Positions 11,843-23,565 are shown, counted from the first letter of the stretch. The stretch is DNA of 64,000 nucleotides from Chiua virens (GCA_019787685.1 JAHNUO010000028.1:62001-126000), one strand, 5' to 3'. The notes: generated by a model from the letters alone, not told the origin. A program made the numbers and translations.

Positions 11843-12664
11843 TGTGATGAGCCACAAGCTGTGACGGATCTAAAGTGGGTTCGGTGTGGCATCGCAGATA
11901 GCAGTATGGACTGACCGTTGGAGGAGATCATTGACGCAGTGACAGGTCAAATGTTGATGTCGCAAGCGGAGCTAACCAAGCAGAGTCATTATCGAGAACC
12001 TACAAGTCAAAAGGGAGCGTGAAAACGTGCCGATCAAAGATGGAACGCAAAAGTCCATTCAAGGGAGGATTCAACTGCAGGTTCACAATCGAGGCGAGTC
12101 TAGAGTCAACTTGGCGGGACGGATTGGATGTTTGAGGTTCGACAAGTTCTGGCGATTTGGTTTCGACGTGGGTTCCGTGTCAGTCAACCCTTGTGTGACT
12201 CGTCTTATAACAATGGTCAAGGGTATTGGGACGACGACAAACGCGGAGTTAACGCGGTGATACGACGAAGAGATTAGCACACGTGTGTGTTAGGGGCAAA
12301 GGGTAGCTGCGAATCAAGGGGACGCACTCATTCTTAGAGTCACACTCTCAGATCTACTGACAATGCTTGCCAGATTGCGTCAACGATTAATACTGGCACA
12401 GGGAAAAGGTGAGTAAACGGACAGGACAATCAAAAGAATGATATCGACAACATAGAAGAGCCGAACAATGGCAGTGGCGAGTACAAGCAAGAGGAAGAGA
12501 GAGCGAGTCGAGATCGACAAGGGGCGACGCTGGTGGGAATCCCTCCAAATTGGGCCTCTACTGCCATTCTGGAGATTGGTGCTGCGTCGAACGAGGGAAA
12601 TCAAAGGGAAGAGAGGCTGAGCTGGCTGAGCCTAGACGGTGAAGACGAGGTTACCGAAAGGGCG
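11843..12664. other. 5' flank of the WD40/coiled-coil gene
   Basis: No independent gene is supported. The open frame of the downstream gene extends back to about 12533 without an ATG, so this stretch may hold its 5' UTR or an unresolved first exon. Confidence 0.35.
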
Positions 12665-14863
12665 ATGGTACTGACAGGGGCCTCTACTGCAAAGGTAATC
12701 GAAATTGACGGCAGGGACTTGTATTCAGCCGTGTTCATGGCAGATGGGAAACACGTTTTGGCTGGTGGAAAAGCAGGGAAGATTCAATGCTGGCGAGTTG
12801 CGGATGGGGAGGAAGAAGGGAAAGCGATGGATGTAGGGAATTGGGTCAACGACATTGCGGTCTCGGGGGATGGCAAGTGGATTGTGTGTGTTGGGGGAAC
12901 AGATAAAGGAATTGCAAGGGTGTTTGATACGAAGAACCGAAAAATGGTGAGAGTGTTGAAGGGACACGCGAGGGAAATCTGGGCGGTCAATGTCTCGCCG
13001 GATGGGACGAAAATCGTGACTGGATCGGGTGACTGGACAGCTCGAGTTTGGTTGCTCTCAACGGGCAAGGAACTGCAACGATTCGGGCACAACTTTTGGG
13101 TGGCCGCAGCAAAGTTTTCACCGAACGGGCTTTTGTTCGTAACAGCGACGCAGTTCCGCAATTCTGTTCGAATCTACGACTCTAACGATGGACGATTCCT
13201 CGCCAATTTCAAGATCGAAGTCAGTTCAGGGCGCAATCAGTCTGTTGCGTGGCATCGCGACAATAAACATCTCTTCGTTGCATCTTGGGACGGCCACATT
13301 CACCATCTCGACGCGTCCACCGGAAACACACTCTCGAATTGGCGCATTTATGTCAACAGTTACCCCCAGTGCATAGCCTTGGCAAGCGACAGCACATACA
13401 TCGCTGCTTCCGCTGCTTCGTCTGTGTCTTTGTGGGATGCAGTGACGCATGAACAACTCGGGTCTCCCATCAAACACGCCTGCGCTGTCGAATCCTTGGC
13501 TCTATCTCCAAATCATTTCTTGGTGGCGAGTGCGCTCAACACCATCACGTTAGGGGATTTGCGCAGCCTTCTTCCTGCTCGTTATTGGGACGGCGTGAGT
13601 GTACCTCTTCAAATAGTGGCATGGCTTTCCTCATCACAACCAAAGGACATTCATGATCTCTACAACAAGCTTACGGACGCCCGGAGTCGCTATAAGGAGC
13701 AGTTACACCATCTTCGAGTCGCCACTCTTGCTGCTGAACTGGACCGCCGGAAGCGTTCAGTTGCCGTCAGGACTGAAAAGCTTGCTGCCGTGCGCCGAGA
13801 GCTCGACCGATTCCCAGATGTGTCACGCGAGATCCTTTCCGCGCGCCACGACCTTAGAACCTTTGAAGCCCGCATCCACGAGATGCATCAACAGTATGAG
13901 ATCCAGCTGAGGGGGATCAACTCGAGTGTTACACAAGGTCAACCCGAATCACCTCCCATTCAGCATTCCGTCGCCGACTCCGATATCTATGCCGAGAAGG
14001 CGCTCATCCACGCCCTCGAAAGCTTTAACACGCATATTCGACGGACCTCGATATCGATGTCCACATATCTCATTCACCATATCCAGTCTCCTGATGCTCC
14101 GGAACAATCGTCCGCGGCACGTCGTGCCTCCATGTCTATCCCTCAGCCTTTCGTGGACCGCTTACGGACAATGTCTCACCACGATATTGCTTCCCATCTC
14201 TCAATTGCGTTTCGAGCCTACCTCACATCCTACTTCTGTCCAATCATTTCTTCGTGGATCACGGATCCACGAATAGACGATCACTTTGGCGAAATGTATG
14301 GACGCTTGCTCAGGTCAGGTAAGCGATCTATTCGCAAGTGCTATTGACTATCGCTAATGATACCAACAGAATCCCAAACATTTGCTGCTAGCTGGCGCTC
14401 GCTGATGCATACCAACATGCCCGAGTGCACCAGCGAGGTGTTTGACATCCTCGTCTCGCGTGCCATACAAGGTCTCGCTGACATCGCCGTCACAGCTGAC
14501 TGTGCCGCTTCGACTTCCGACACAGCGTCCAAGTTGGCTCCCAAGTTTTGGAACAATATCTCATTCATGGTCGCCACCGCCGAAAAGCTCAGGGAATTGA
14601 TCGGAGAAGCGGTCAACGCCGATTACAAAGTTGTCCTGGCTCGTCCTCCGCAGACATTCGACGAGACTTCTATGGCAGTGAATTCCGATAGGGGAATACC
14701 GATCGGAAGGGCAAAGGGCAAGAAAGTCCTGTGCACCACACGTTTGGGGCTGATAAAGGAGGTCGTCCAAGAGCCGCCAAATCCGGGGCCGAGTGCTAAT
14801 ATTTCGACGATGTCGACACTGCTCAAAACCTCGGTTGTTCTACAGGAACACAGGTGGGACTGA
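12665..14863 (+). CDS. WD40-repeat protein with C-terminal helical region
   Basis: Exons 12665-14318 and 14370-14863 join in frame through a GTAAGC/AACAG intron to give about 715 residues. The first 350 residues contain at least six WD40 blades, for example DLYSAVFMADGKHVLAGGKA, NVSPDGTKIVTGSGDWTARV and SVAWHRDNKHLFVASWDG. They probably fold into a propeller used for protein binding. A helical, coiled-coil-prone part follows (YKEQLHHLRVATLAAELDRR; LAAVRRELDRFPDV), then a helical C-terminal domain of unknown type (QTFAASWRSLMHTNMPE). The start ATG at 12665 is the first in frame, but the frame is open 130 bases upstream, so the N terminus may be longer. A 3'-most intron beginning GTGGGA at 14854 is an alternative to the TGA used here. 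Confidence 0.75.
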
Positions 14864-16605
14864 TTTCTGCGTCTCTCCGAGTCATCACTGCATTCACCTC
14901 TATATTGCGAACGATCGCTTCGAAGTACTACTTGTACAGGTTCGCGATTGGACCGCAATGTAGTCTGCATTGATGATCACGTAGTTACATCGTGTAAACA
15001 CATCATAAAACAGAACCACGATTAGTGCGACCCATACCCGAGATCTTCAACGCACGCATCCTCTGATAGCCCCGCCATCACTTGCTCCCAAAAAAACAAA
15101 TCCAATGCTAGTTTTTTGCTTCAGATGGTTTCCGTTCCTGTAGCAAGATGATACCCATCGTCGACGTACGTCACAAGGTGTGGGCTCGCCACCGATAATA
15201 AAGAGGGACACTGACGACGTACATGCCAGTGAGATCATGGTAGAACATGATGTTTTGTGGAGGGTGCAAGCAAGCCAATGTACAGGTCCAAACCGCGGTA
15301 CTGAAAAAGGGAATCCAGATTTCTGATCCTTCCTGCGGTGGCGCCGCGCGACCAACCCAACGACGTATACAGCTCTCGTTTCACTTGGCTCATACGTATA
15401 ATGTCGCCAAACAACCGTGTTAGATCCGTCACTGCTCGTGGCACATCGCGAGCGCTGCTTGTCATGGCTAACAGGCCATGTTAAGCAGGAACCTCAGTGT
15501 GATGCGGTCGCTCTCGAACTGTTATTCAATGTTCTGCCTTCTCATAGAATCCCCGCCTTATGTAGCGAACGACGCCAAATCCTGGGTTCGGGGCCCTTGA
15601 AAACAAATTCGAGTTAGTTTCTGTTTTTGACGCAAGATGATCATGCTACACGAGTGCCACAGGGTCTACGAGTCTGGGAGTAGGCGCTCCAAAACGCCTT
15701 ATCTGTTTGCCCTCAAACACTGACACTATTACCATAGATCGTCTAAAGCAACAGGACGAATGCGTGCTGACAGTTTATCATCAGGTATCAAGATGATCCA
15801 CATCACGAACCGTGACATTGTTAACCTCTGTCATGTTCAAGCCAGACGGTATTTCTTGGGGCAGACCGGGAGGATAGACGGAGAGGTTCAGATCTCAGAG
15901 TGCTTGGCTCGTCATGATCGATTGTTATCGGGGGGAGAGAACTCGTGTATGTTCAGAAGGGTATGTTGGTGTTCAAGTTGTGCGTGACGAACGCGGGGAG
16001 AAAAGAATCCTATGTGACAGGTAAAGGTAAACAGGATCATTCAACAAGGTTCGCCCAATATCGAATTCGAACGATCAACCGACTTGAGAAGAAAACCAAA
16101 CAATTTGTCACAGAAGTGGGTTCGCCGTAGCAGTTGGATGGTCGTGGTCAGCGATGTGTGCATGTGAATAACAGTCGAGGGACACTTTCCTTGGTCATCC
16201 CATACGACAGCATGCCAATATCAATGATGGGGCTCTAGTGCCAACCAGGAGTCAAATGGCGAAATTCTCTCAATGATCTAGATCACGGCAATCAATTGAT
16301 GTCGAACTAGATGCAAAAAGGCACAATTTGATCGATCATGCCAGGTGATTTCCGAAGTAAAAACGGCCAGCAAACATGGTCTAGACGAGGTCGAGTCGGG
16401 TCGCGACGTACACGTGCACACGAAACAGGGTGCACTCAGGCTGCATCATGCATCAAGATGCGAAAAAAAGAAGTGCTAGTAATTGATGAATTCCGCAGCT
16501 AGCACGCCTGTATGCAGTTGTGTGTTCGCGGCTATCACCACACTCTGGAGCTATGCGATGACGGTCATAACAGAGGCCGATGTGCAAACAACATCAAACA
16601 GGACT
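14864..16605. other. 1.7-kb region without recognised genes
   Basis: Short open frames on both strands lack motifs, splice logic or similarity to other parts of the window. It separates the WD40 gene from the metallothionein/transporter cluster. Confidence 0.35.
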
Positions 16606-16614
16606 AGATAAAAG
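16606..16614 (+). promoter_or_regulatory. TATA-like box of metallothionein A
   Basis: GATAAAAGG lies about 50 bp before the ATG at 16657. It is the only TATA-like sequence close upstream. Its role is inferred from position only. Confidence 0.45.
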
Positions 16615-16656
16615 GCCAGACATCGATATGCATTATCATCAAGAAATATCATCATC

Positions 16657-16874
16657 ATGAACGATGTACGTACTCTTCTCGGTGCCCTTGGGCGATCCCC
16701 AGTGTTGACGATGCTACCCACAGATCACCTCCATCCCCGTTAACCAAGCCAACTGTGGTAATGCTAATTGCACTTGCGGTGCTTCGTGCGTGTTGTCGGG
16801 ACCATTGTACGGTCTCTTTGTTGATTCCTTTTTTCAGCTGCCAATGCCAACAAGGGCAATGCAAATGCGGCTGA
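16657..16874 (+). CDS. Metallothionein A, divergent 35-residue member (three exons)
   Basis: Exons 16657-16665, 16724-16785 and 16838-16874 join through GTACGT/ACAG and GTGCGT/TTCAG introns to encode 35 residues starting MNDITSIPVNQANCGNANC. Cysteines fall at 14, 19, 21, 25, 27, 32 and 34. The C-x-C spacing (CTC, CQC, CKC) and the lack of aromatic residues are the hallmarks of metallothioneins, cytosolic proteins that bind Cu(I), Zn or Cd in thiolate clusters. The T-S-I-P-V-N-Q-A stretch and the 9/62/37-nt exon pattern match the other array members (9/65/34), so this is a divergent paralogue. It lies 367 bp upstream of, and in the same direction as, the first MFS transporter. Metal specificity cannot be read from the sequence. 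Confidence 0.85.
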
Positions 16875-17241
16875 TTCCATGCAGTGATCCCAACTTGAAC
16901 TTGAAAGTAATGCTGTTTCGTCCAAGTGTACTTTCATCGTTGCATCTGTGTATTGAATGACATGAACATCAATAAACATTGGGTTCACTTCAGCTCAGAA
17001 TCCAGGTTGCTCTATGTAGATCCTCAGTGAAAGTGTTGAAATCGCGTCCGTGAGAAAAAATGGGATGCCGGCCTACTTATGACGTCCAACTCAGCATTGA
17101 AGAGAGCGCACTAGGACTGGCAACTCAGAAGCGAGCACGATGCGGCAACGTGGCTGGTCAAATATTACTGTGGACAACACACTACCCTAGGACCCAGGGA
17201 TTCCAACGTCTAAATATTTGAACTTGTCTCCAAGTCAATCC

Positions 17242-19148
17242 ATGATTAGGATGGGTCCCGACCATACCAACAGCCTCGATGGTATCGATGCGCCGAACGA
17301 GTCAACGCGGCTCTTACCGGGCGAGGATGAGGAGAGGACCCTCTCCACCGAAATCCCCGGGGCCAATCCGTTGAACGCGAAACCATTGCCAACGCCTCTC
17401 CCCAAAGCCCAACTTGGTGCCCTCATTGCAGTCCGTATTGCAGACCCCATCGCATACCAGCAGATCTTCCCCTACGTCAACCAATTCATTGCGGATCTGC
17501 GGATAACTGAACCGGACCAAGTAGGGTTCTATAGCGGGTTGGTCGTACGTCCTTGGATTGTTTCATCGCAAGACGTATCTATTAACCTTCCCTTGCCCCA
17601 AATGTTAGGAAAGCGCATACTCACTTGCACAAGTGCTTTCTGTGTATCAGTGGGGGAAAATATCAGGTCGGTACACACTAGGTCCGTCTGTTGTCGGTAT
17701 ATGCGTGCTCACGAAGGATTCATGCAAGATATCATCGGTCGGCGCCCTGTCGTGTTTATTGGTCTTGTCGGAATTGCAGTGACGACGACGACATTTGGCT
17801 TATCCACGACGTTTGCCGGCATCGTTGCATCTAGATTCTTTGGTCAGTTTTACTTTTTCTCTCTCGTCGCCTACTCGTTTCATCTCTGGACATTGAATTC
17901 TTAGGTGGGTTAGTCTCGGGAAACGTGGCCGTCATTCACTCTATCCTGGGGGAGATTACGGACGATACCAATCAAGACTTCGCAGTGCCGATCTACAGCC
18001 TCTCGTGGCCAACGGGCACTATTATCGGGTTTGTCTCAACTTTTCTTGGTATCCGAGCAGAAGGGTGATTCCGTTGCCGTAGACCGCTCATCGGCGGAAT
18101 GCTGGCGAATGCTGCGACGCGATACCCACGATACTTTTCCTGGCCTATCTTTGTGAAACATCCGTACCTCCCTCCCTGCATTGTCAGTGCTGCGTGTGCG
18201 CTCCTTGGGGCGAGCTTAGGATACATGCTCATAAAAGAGGTAGGCTTCAAGAGGGAAATAGAGGGAAAATGGGCTGGGCTGACGACGTATCTTTATGTTC
18301 GTAGACTCTTCCGAGTAAACGGAAAGATGGCCACTCCGGTGCTCGTACTTTGTCGGCTGCAGAATCACATAACAACGCGGATTCGAGCTACGCTGAAAAT
18401 ACCAGTGTGATGGCTCTCCTCTCGATCCCCGCTATACGAGCGTTGACGATATCTGGCTTCGCGCTGAGTTTTCTGAATCTTTCATTCGATGTCGTGTTTA
18501 CCCTCTTTTGCTACACGCCATTGGATGCAGGCGGTTTAGGACTCGAGGTGAGGGTGGAATCTGTTGGGCTTGTTGTCGCCTGACAGTTTTTCTCATGGTC
18601 GCTTTCCTGTGCAGCCGGCAGTGATTGGGGATGTGTTCGCATCAGCGGGATTGTTGTCCGTCTTCCTCCGGCTCTTCGCTATGCCCTACATCCTGCGGCA
18701 TTTCGACTACGCCAAGACGTACAATGTTTGCATGTACATCTGGCCCGTCACTTTTATCCTCCTTCCGCCCCTCAACTTCATCGCCCGCGCTAACGCACCC
18801 TCCGCACCCGCATCCGCATTGATGTGGACTGGTCTCCTTGTCGTCTTTTCACTTTCCAAAGTCGCTGCCATCCCACACACCTTGAGCATGCTTCTTATTA
18901 AACAGCATGCTCCCTCTCCAAGTGCACTTGGTCGGAGCAACGGGCTTGTGCAATTTGCGATGTGCATCGCACGTGCAGTGGCGCCGATCATGGTGAGTAC
19001 CCTGTTCACGGGGATCAACGGGATAGAGTGGGTGCAGAGACATGAGTTGGGGTGGATATGGGTGGTAGTGATGGTTGTTGGGGCAATTTTGGGAGCGGGG
19101 GTGACCAGACGGATTGGGTCTGGAACGGGCTCGATCAATAGACTATAG
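17242..19148 (+). CDS. MFS transporter, DHA1-like (first of two paralogues)
   Basis: Seven exons (17242-17544, 17609-17666, 17729-17842, 17905-18028, 18083-18239, 18305-18547, 18615-19148) join without a break to 510 residues. The N terminus is cytosolic-looking (STRLLPGEDEE, LPTPLPKAQLGAL). The first membrane region contains DPIAYQQIFPYVNQFIADL. The loop 2-3 signature appears as DIIGRRPV, and SRFFGGLVSGNVAVIHSILGEITDDTNQ fits the family's TM4-TM5 region. The loop TLPSKRK divides the two halves, and FTLFCYTPLDAGGLGLE starts the second half. Proteins of this type are plasma- or vacuolar-membrane proton antiporters that export drugs or metabolites. The substrate is unknown. The in-frame codon at 17218 is TTG, so I use ATG 17242. 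The gene at 24586 has identical intron positions and phases. Confidence 0.9.
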
Positions 19149-20071
19149 TGCCCTGTAAACATGCCTAGGGGACTCCTAGGTTTGAACCTTGACTATCATA
19201 ATTACAATCTGCAAGGATGAAACCTCAAAGCCTCATCATTCATCGTTACAGACTCCCAATTGGTGCTGCGACCGAAAGTCATTTCAGCTTTCCCTTGCGT
19301 GAATCTCCAAGTTGAAAGTGATCGCATTTTGCAGCATGAGGTCAGACCTCCGTATCTGGCGATCTATTTCCAAGCGGATGTCGAAATACAGGTAGCCTGG
19401 CGGTCACACCAACATTGTGTGGAACAGGGGTCGTGGTCAGACCGGGGGAACTACGGAGCTCTACAATGAACATGATCCAGACTCGATTCGCCGACAGCGC
19501 GGTCTATTGAATAGTATGGATCGCTTGAAAAGTTCATCGTTGATGTCCACCTCTACACAAGCTTTGTGAGCATGCATACCAAAGCGACTCAGAGACAGAA
19601 GTTGGGCACGGGTAAGAGCTTCAAGTTTGACTCGGATCGGTCCACCATTGGTCCGAATTATGTGGTGGACAAAGCAGAGCACCAGTTCAGTGGTTCGAAA
19701 TGGTGGAACGAGGTGGCAGATGTGTATATTCAGTTGGAGGCACGTATGAGGGTCGACTCTCAATGGGGTCGTCACTACCGTACTGGCCTGGCTCAGGCTG
19801 GCTGTAGGCTTCGTCCACTCGAATGCATCTGCCCCACGTCCTGGTGGCCGGGGGTAATTGGCCAGCCGGTTCACCCTGTACCAGGTCAACAAACTGTCTT
19901 ACTGCCTTGTGAAAGACTGAAAGTATCTCCTGTGATACCGTCAACTCGACAAATCGGAAGTGACGTCCAACTGAATCTAGTTGTTAGCATTGAGAGTGGG
20001 AAGAAACAATGATGCGTAGAATGTAGGTGGACAATGTTCCTAACTCCAGATGAATTCAAGACAAAAATAAA
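19149..20071. other. No recognised gene
   Basis: Open frames of up to 148 codons (19566-20012, plus strand) have no motif and no homologue elsewhere in the window. The stretch ends at the 3' end of the U6 gene. Confidence 0.35.
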
Positions 20072-20133
20072 ATAAATATTGAGACCCGTAGGTCTACCAC
20101 TCCGGAAAAGCGTGTCATCCTTGTGCAGGGGCC

Positions 20134-20165
<32 letters not shown>

Positions 20166-20192
20166 TCGTATGCAACCCCGAAGGGTGCAATC
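20072..20192 (-). ncRNA. U6: U6 spliceosomal snRNA
   Basis: The reverse complement contains the nearly invariant U6 core: AATTGGAACGATACAGAG, then AAGATTAGCATGGCCCC and GCACAAGGATGACACG. These include the ACAGAG box that pairs with the 5' splice site, the AGC catalytic triad and the internal stem-loop. A 5' hairpin (TGCACCC-TTCG-GGGTTGCA) precedes the core as in other U6 RNAs, and T-rich sequence follows. U6 is the catalytic heart of the spliceosome and is made by RNA polymerase III. The exact ends are estimated; an internal TTTT at 20106-20109 leaves the 3' end open. I do not see a well-placed Pol III TATA box, so a retro-copied pseudogene remains possible. Confidence 0.85.
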
Positions 20193-20469
20193 TATAATGG
20201 AAGATGGAGTTGGCGGTGAACACACTTTTGCTTTATCCTGGGGAGGCCTCAGCGAAGAATTTCCTTGTTTGGTGCACGCTACGAATCTAGCGAATTGTGG
20301 CTGTGACTCAAAAACGACTGGTGGTTCAAGTTATTTGCAGCCGAGTCAGCAGAAATATTATCTCCATCTCGTGTCGAATTGTTTGATGGTTCCCAATGTC
20401 GCTGAGTTCCCATGAATCTCGCGATATTCTTTCAATGCTCTACACAATCTATCAATCGGCCACCACAGC

Positions 20470-20800
20470 AGTGGCATGTCACCGATGGATCTGGATATCA
20501 GTGAGTACTCGTTGTGCGCTGGCATCGTACTCTCTTGGCATCACGTATGAAACCTCCTCATATGAAGTCTATTGACATTGCTTCGGGGGTGTTCTGTTCT
20601 CGCACAGCCGTATATAAGTTAAGTGATCTCGGATCTTTCTCCATATACCTGTATTTATTGACTTCATGCACGGACGCTATGCCATGGCTACATGTGAAAT
20701 TGTCGTCGTGATCGATCTAGAGTAGAACCATGTTAGGGTAATGGCACGCGCCCTACACCCCTTTCTACATTTCTAGTTAGAAGATACCGTCATCCATAGG
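20470..20800 (+). repeat. Inverted duplicate of 34100-34420
   Basis: The sequence from about GGATATCAGTGAG to TTTCTACATTTCTAGTT matches the reverse complement of 34110-34420, with many substitutions. A short hydrophobic reading frame (LYLLTSCTD here, LYLLTLCTD there) is partly conserved. The block runs up to the start of the dead metallothionein B and replaces its usual promoter. Confidence 0.65.
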
Positions 20801-20869
20801 ACCTTTCCATTCACTGGAGCAATCCACTCACATCGAATCAACTTGTTCTATCATCTCACATACAGCATC

Positions 20870-21112
20870 ATGCAGACCGTGAGTGACGGCCTATTTCTCG
20901 TCTCCTGGTGGGGCGACGGCTAATGGACGCTGGCGGTTACCTCCGTTCCCGTTAATGAGGCTTGCTGCTTTGGTGCCGAAACCTGCAACTGCTCCTCTAC
21001 GCACGTTCACTTTCTGTACGCAATGAATGCGCACTGTTGCCTGCTCATCCTGCCTTATTCCGTTATTTCTCGATCTAGTTGCACCTGGAAGTGCGGCGAC
21101 TGCAAGTACTAA
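20870..21112 (+). pseudogene. Metallothionein B, decayed copy
   Basis: Aligned to metallothionein C, all three exons are recognisable at 20870-20878, 20936-21000 and 21079-21112. Three splice or coding lesions are visible. The first intron has lost its AG acceptor (TGGCG before exon 2), the second donor reads GCACGT instead of GTACGT, and one of the eight cysteines (position 28) is now tryptophan (TGG). Other changes are I7V, Q11E, S15F and H35Y. The TATA element and upstream block that precede all the intact array copies are missing; sequence similarity begins only at about 20796. A GC donor alone can work, but without an acceptor and promoter the copy should be silent. Confidence 0.85.
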
Positions 21113-21419
21113 ATTCGAGCTGGCACTCTTCAGCTGACACCCAAATTGTTGTTTCGTTGATATATACATATGTATGGTTACTAGTCTAGTGTGCGAGTAA
21201 CAGGAAGAATGTAGGCGGCCGCATCGAAAATCCAAATATATTGTTGCGTATGTCGAGTTTGTTCAACATTCGATCGATCTCTACCTCTGGAGTCTGGAGG
21301 TTCGAGCCTAAGAAGGCTGTCCAATTCGTTCCACAATTTTTACTAGTCTGATCCATTTGACTATCCGACTCAATTAGGCAAGCTTAGGGGAACGTGAGGT
21401 AAGGAAGGGAAGCTCTTTG
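21113..21419. other. Spacer between duplicated units
   Basis: No gene seen. Similarity to the other metallothionein 3' flanks fades within about 150 bp of the stop codon. Confidence 0.35.
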
Positions 21420-23223
21420 TAGTATTACCTCGTCACGACTGCGAGGGTACTGCCAGTGAGTGGACCTCCCCAGTCGAGCCCATATAACATTATCCCAGTG
21501 TGTCGATGTTCAAACGCTCATTCCTCTTGGGCATGCTGAAAAAAAAAACCCTCCTTTTTATTCTGCTTCTGCACTATCTGGCCGACGTCCACGAGTCTGA
21601 AACTCTTAGCCTGCGATTCGACCAGTCACTAGTCACTTCCCACTCACTGGTACTCTTCACTGGGTAGTTCAACTCCTTTCAACACCGCGCCACGCTTTGT
21701 GCCCTCGCCATTTGCCGTGGTCGATTTCAGTCGTAGACTGATGTATTCTGTGGTAGCTGGCCCGGATCTTTCCAAGCATCCTCATGCGGAGAAATTCGGT
21801 CTCGGAACAACATTGGATTTGCCTTGCATGTGCTTGACACCTTACATTGGATGCTGACCATACCATGGACCCCAAATTTAAACTCACTCGAACGTTCAAG
21901 TTATCGCGAGGCACATAGCCGGGGAACTGCCACCCTTCCGACTTGGACACCTCCATGGCATGTTTCTGTGCCGCATTTGCTTCCCATCAAGGGTCCGGTG
22001 GAGATAGATTTTCGCGACAGTGAATCCCCTAAGGTGCGTGAGATTTTAGTCCCTAGCCACGGTTAAAGTGGTGCTCCACAGTTCGTATCTCTTCAAGATT
22101 CGACTCCGTGGATGACATGGCGTCATGTCCACATACCGCGCGGTTTTATCACATTGTTGCCCTTCCTATCACCCATTCTGAAAGCAGCATATCATCCGCG
22201 ACTGGAAAGGGACGCAGCAAGCCAGATCTGGACATATGCACACAATCATTGCCGCATATCGTCCACTATATTGTCCACCTGGCACAGTACTCAAGGTTCC
22301 TCATTGTCAAGGAAACTGGACCTGTGGATATTCAATGGTCGGCCTCATGCTTTCGTCCCTTCGACGCGTAATTTCACATATTAAATAAACTCTCCGACTG
22401 TGTCGTGGGATGGCGTCATGTGTGCCAAGTAGGACGTTCAAGTATTTTCACATAAATCGGTTGGGGCGGTGATCTCATAACACACTTCAAGTCTATGCCA
22501 GAAGCTGTGGAAGATTCAAGCCACGGTTCACTGTACTCCACATGCAGAGTGCTATACTCGGATAACTAGTTACGATTTTCGAACGGCGGCAAACAATTCC
22601 ATTCGTATGGACTTCATCGCTGCGGTTCGACCGGACATTTGTCCAGGGGGCAGTGTTCCGCAGCGCTCGAAAGGTCGCCCCAAAAACGTGCACTAGTATG
22701 GTTCCGAATCGCATCTTGCATCAATATCACGTTGGTATAATGTACGCGGAACATGATTGAACCACTTTTCAGGTATGTCCCAAAACGTCGTGGGACAGAG
22801 CTTATCGACGTCGGATACCCTTCCCAAAGAACTGAGATCGGGCTGCAGTACGGTGGGTAAGCTGTGGACCCTTGGCTCTGGTTTCCTTTGGACCTGTGTT
22901 CCTGGCGGAAATAGGGTCCCATAACGCAAGGCCTCCGAGGACCTCTAATATGCATGCCAACCATGTCAATGTGCCCGAAACGATCGATAGCCCCAAACGG
23001 CCGGATAGCACTGCACTCTTCGACGGCACCAGAACGCATTGTCATCCCATTTTTGGCACGCCCTGGGGTCTTGCATGAAAGAGTATCATCTGATGGTGAC
23101 AGTGTGGGGTGGGATTGTGTACCCCTCCAACCTCCGGATTATGATTGCCAGAATAACCCCGCAAGATAACACCGGAGGATTTAGCGTAATGAGACATGAC
23201 CAGAACAGGGGTCTGCGCAAGGG

Positions 23224-23230
23224 TATAAAA
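23224..23230 (+). promoter_or_regulatory. TATA box of metallothionein C
   Basis: TATAAAA lies 84 bp before the transcribed ATG and directly after TCTGCGCAAGGG. The same arrangement precedes metallothioneins E and F, with a partly diverged version before D. Confidence 0.75.
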
Positions 23231-23313
23231 CCCCCCGTGGTCCATAGGATCCACTCATCCCCAAAAACCATTCACACCGAATCAACTTGTTCTATCATCT
23301 CACATACAGCATC

Positions 23314-23565
23314 ATGCAGACCGTGAGTGACGGCCTATTTCTCGTCTCCTGATGGGGCGATACCTAATGGACGCTGGTATTGTTGCAGGTCACCTCCATC
23401 CCCGTTAACCAGGCTTGCTGCTCTGGTGCCGAAACCTGCAACTGCGCCTCCACGTACGTTCACTTCCTGTACGCAATGAATGCACATCGTTGACTGCTCG
23501 TCCTGCTTTCTTCCGTTATTTCTTGATCTAGTTGCACCTGCAAGTGCGGCGACTGCAAGCACTAA
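23314..23565 (+). CDS. Metallothionein C (35 residues, three exons)
   Basis: Exons 23314-23322, 23389-23453 and 23532-23565 join through GTGAGT/GCAG and GTACGT/CTAG introns (66 and 78 nt). The 35-residue product starts MQTVTSIPVNQACCSGAE and ends TCTCKCGDCKH. Its eight cysteines are at 13, 14, 20, 22, 26, 28, 30 and 33, in CC and C-x-C pairs typical of metallothioneins. There are no aromatic residues. It would bind soft metals such as Cu(I) or Cd(II) in the cytosol. The first exon codes for only three residues, so no simple open frame reveals the gene. Metallothionein E encodes the identical protein. Expression is likely driven by the TATA box at 23224. Confidence 0.9.

Larger units (their letters stand above)
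21420..23565 (+). repeat. Metallothionein duplication unit 1 (carries metallothionein C)
   Basis: Its left boundary has a CTCGTCACGACTGCGAGGGTAC motif that recurs, reversed, near 29100, 31915 and 34900. Blocks that recur in the minus-strand units include a CATATAAC element near 21480, a GCCGTGGTCGATTTCAG stretch near 21715, a block near 22020-22220 and about 690 bp directly before and over the metallothionein gene. No intact gene other than metallothionein C is present; a short ATG frame at 21507 (MFKRSFLLGML..., hydrophobic) may be a relic. Confidence 0.7.

Noticed and set aside
23205..23230. Classical metal-response element (TGCRCNC) in the metallothionein promoter
   Set aside because: TGCGCAA fits only the core; without binding data I call it just a conserved element.
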